The notes beneath the pieces were generated by a model. That model saw nothing but the letters and a program-made list of their open reading frames with translations. It was not told the origin of the DNA and searched no databases. A stretch of DNA of 64,000 nt from assembly GCA_028554755.1 (NCBI GenBank), contig JAPTOF010000002.1, positions 28,391,001 through 28,455,000 on the forward strand. Direction: 5' to 3'. The DNA is from Cordia subcordata (Eukaryota > Streptophyta > Magnoliopsida > Boraginales > Cordiaceae). Shown here piece after piece: positions 61,517-64,000 of this stretch. The position numbers were made by a program, and so were the translations under genes. Each line of letters opens with the position of its first letter. Position 1 is the stretch's first letter.

Positions 61517-63309
61517 TTACTTTAGATGAAGTTGGCATACAACAGTAAATTTGACAAAACGTATGGATGGGTTGGGGTGGGGGCGTGGAGGGGTGTTTCA
61601 AGTGTGTATGCCGGCCTGCAACATCCTCTGTCGCCTTGGAGTATCCAAGGATCCTTGCTTTTTACTTTTCTTTTTTTCCTTTTTGTAAGGAAATTTATAT
61701 TTAATAATAAATTTCTAGTAAAAGTACCAACTTTATAATTTTATTGTCAAATAAATTAAGTCACTCTACCTACTTCTAAATTAGAAAATTGAAATCAGAC
61801 TCAATTATTGAGTAGCGTTCAATTTCACTTCTTATTTGTAGAATATTTTTAAAAGGATACGTCCATACAATAATTTTTGTACGAATAATGTTGTACTATA
61901 GAGATAAAAAAACGAAGAGATCATAAAAGATTGAGGATTGTGATTTACATTTTTTTTCCGTCTATGTAACTCAAAGAACATTTTATTATTTTTTACTACA
62001 GTTTTTTATTTTTATTTTTTCAAAAAAGAGATAGATATCGATAAAATGTTAACTATATTAATACTCTCGTAGCTCTGAATTAATAAGAAAAACAAACTAA
62101 AATCCCCAATTGACTACAAGAACCACTTAAATATGTACAAGTGGCAACCAAAGAGCGGGATGGCATTTTTAATTCAGTGTAACATAAGTTTATATTTTTT
62201 GATCTAATCGCAAAATAATCAATCAGATAAGAGTAGACCCCACTACTTTCAAGAATTTCCACTCATGATTAACTTAAAAAGTTAAAATAACAGAAACCAT
62301 CTAGATTGTTCATTGCTTAATATACTAACTTCGACCTTCATATTACCACAAAAATTAATAACAACGATAATAATTTAAAATGACAAAAACGGTATTAGGT
62401 CCTTTGACTATGTCATTTTCTTTTATATTCTTTTCTTCGTATCATCTTATTATTTAAATAAGAGACACAATTATGATTATTATTAATATATATATATATA
62501 CATATATATATTCGTGAAATACCAAAAACCAATCAAGGGAAAAAACAAGGAGCATGTTGCAGAGTCCAGGGAAATCTCTCCGAGGCACATGAGATACAGA
62601 TTTTTTGGTCTTGTTGTTCGGGCTTCACCTTGCCTGCCTTCACATGTAAACACACTGATTACATGCATCCTGGACTTGTTGCCTCGTATTTAAATTATTG
62701 TCAAACAATAATTTAATGAATAAATTAGTCCCCCGTAACTATTGTTTCAAGCAATAGGAATCTCTCATTTTCTTTTAGTACATATAAGAAAATGACCCAT
62801 ACCTAACTACTGAATTATTATTTGACGTCCTTTTCACGGACCAAAATAAAATCACAATCTAGGAAATTATACCATGGACTTTCACAAGGTGATCTTTCGT
62901 TTAACATCATGTTTCTTCACATTAAAAAAAAAAAAAAAACTAGCTCACACACAACACTTACGCTTCTCTCTCTCTCTTTTTTCTCACCTCTCTCTTATTC
63001 TCTTCCTTTCTTCTTTACTTCACCGATAACACCACTGGTCATCTCATTCCAAATAAATATCATCATAAAATTCGTCTTTCTTCACTGATCGTATTGATAT
63101 GTACTACGTCCAAGAAAAGCTTCTAAGTGTCAAGTCACCATTAAAGCCCATCGTCTTCTTCCTCATGTCGACGAAGATTTCGGCATCATCTCGCTGTGCT
63201 ACAACTACCAATCTCTTCCTCTACTCATCACGATTCTAACCATACCTCCCATGCGACATTTAGACACTCCAAGCTCAATCCACCATTAAAGCTCATATTG
63301 ACCTTCAAG

Positions 63310-63605
63310 TATGCATATCTGTGTTGTGTTTTGTGTCTATGTGTGTGAGAGCAATGAACAAATAGGTGTAGCGTAATGAATAAATATTTAATGTATATAT
63401 GAAAGTTAGTAAACAAATAATTGTAGAATAATAAACAAATATATATATGTATCTAAAATTGTGTGTCTTTGTGTGTGAGAATAGTGAACAAATAGTTGTA
63501 GATACTGAACAAATAATCAGTAAACAAACAGTTGTGAGGCACTAAATAAACATATACTGTGCATGAACAGTAGCATATGAACAATACGCACACTGTTCAC
63601 GTGGT
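63310..63605. repeat. Interspersed repeat with GTGAACAAATA sub-units (copy 2)
   Basis: It shares with 35050-35385 the alternating TGTGTGTGAGAATAGTGAAC and ACAAATA motifs and an end rich in GTGCATGAACAGT / CACACTGTTCACG. It abuts the LTR-like element at 63691. Confidence 0.6.
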
Positions 63606-63690
63606 GGGTACATATTGCATTGTGGACTTGCGAATCTATGATAAAACTACTCCAAGGCAACATGAAATCTACCAGAACCTACGTATCACC

Positions 63691-63842
63691 TATAACAACT
63701 CAAGCCAACTACTAGCCTATCATCACATTGAGTCTAACCAATTGACTCAAAATACTAAGCGAGCAATGATAATAGTAATAAATCCTATCCATTGCAAAAT
63801 ACAAACAAATCTCACAAAGAATCAATATTGGAGGGTGTTACA
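63691..63842 (+). mobile_element. Diverged copy of the 157-bp LTR-like element
   Basis: It aligns with 15233-15389: TATAACAACTCAAGCCAACT at the start, ACAAATCTCACAAAGAA inside and GGGTGTTACA at the end. The flanking pentamers TCACC and TATCC are only partly alike, so the TSD is eroded. Confidence 0.6.
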
Positions 63843-64000
63843 TATCCATACATATATATTATATAATATATGTTTCTTTACCATGTCGAAGTAACCTGCC
63901 CACAGTTCAACGCAAGAGAATCAAGTCTTGGATTTTTATTTTACTTTATTTATTTTTAATTTTTGGGTACTATGGCTTCAGTTTCAAATATGCAACTGTT

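Larger units (their letters stand above)
61520..64000. other. Right-edge intergenic region
   Basis: Contains a TA microsatellite (62488-62511), a CT-rich tract (62962-62996), the second GTGAACA-type repeat and the second LTR-like element. The short open frames have no family motif. Confidence 0.6.

Noticed and set aside
1..64000. CRISPR arrays, tRNA genes, operons or a biosynthetic gene cluster
   Set aside because: None seen: no regular spacer array, no cloverleaf with matching acceptor stem, and the neighbouring genes belong to unrelated pathways with their own promoters.

Overview
The window is nuclear DNA of a flowering plant, most likely a eudicot. It is AT-rich and has many-exon genes with GT/AG introns. 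It carries plant-specific families (SBP-box, LysM receptor kinase, MIZ1/DUF617, DUF4228/PADRE, DC1) and a dense background of MITEs, solo LTRs, a SINE and LINE relics. I see no bacterial, organellar, tRNA, rRNA or CRISPR feature. The species cannot be named from the sequence.

Layout, left to right. (1) 1104-2641, minus: 5' part of a plastid-type YjbQ/UPF0047 gene whose last exon lies beyond the left edge. (2) 5483-9650, plus: nine-exon PhoD-like metallophosphatase with a signal peptide and a C-terminal membrane anchor. (3) 11156-13150, plus: LYK5-like LysM receptor pseudokinase, interrupted by two compensating frameshifts. (4) 13830-17655, with a probable further exon at 19289-19364, minus: DUF547/MIP1-type leucine-zipper protein. 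(5) 19.4-28.0 kb: gene-free, with LINE and CACTA relics and a degenerate tandem array. (6) 28026-28739, minus: single-exon MIZ1-like (DUF617) gene. (7) 28.7-38.0 kb: repeats, including Tourist-like MITEs, an RNase H pseudogene, and a nested MITE and SINE cluster. (8) 38049-38705, minus: single-exon DUF4228/PADRE gene. (9) 38.7-50.8 kb: repeats, including a hAT-type MITE, a diverged 430-bp direct duplication and a small CACTA element. (10) 50847-52410, plus: DC1 zinc-finger gene with a solo LTR in its intron. (11) 54321-59186, minus: ten-exon SPL14-type SBP-box transcription factor. (12) 59.2-64 kb: SPL14 upstream region, then repeats.

The genes are unrelated single loci, as is normal in plants; there is no operon or biosynthetic cluster. 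Themes that recur are stress and immunity (LYK5-like, DC1, PADRE) and development (SPL14-like, MIZ1-like). I found no convincing new biological system. The strongest observations concern mobile elements whose boundaries can be set to the base by target-site duplications (TSDs), including a solo LTR beside a paralogous empty site. The frame-broken but otherwise intact LYK5-like gene is the other main point.
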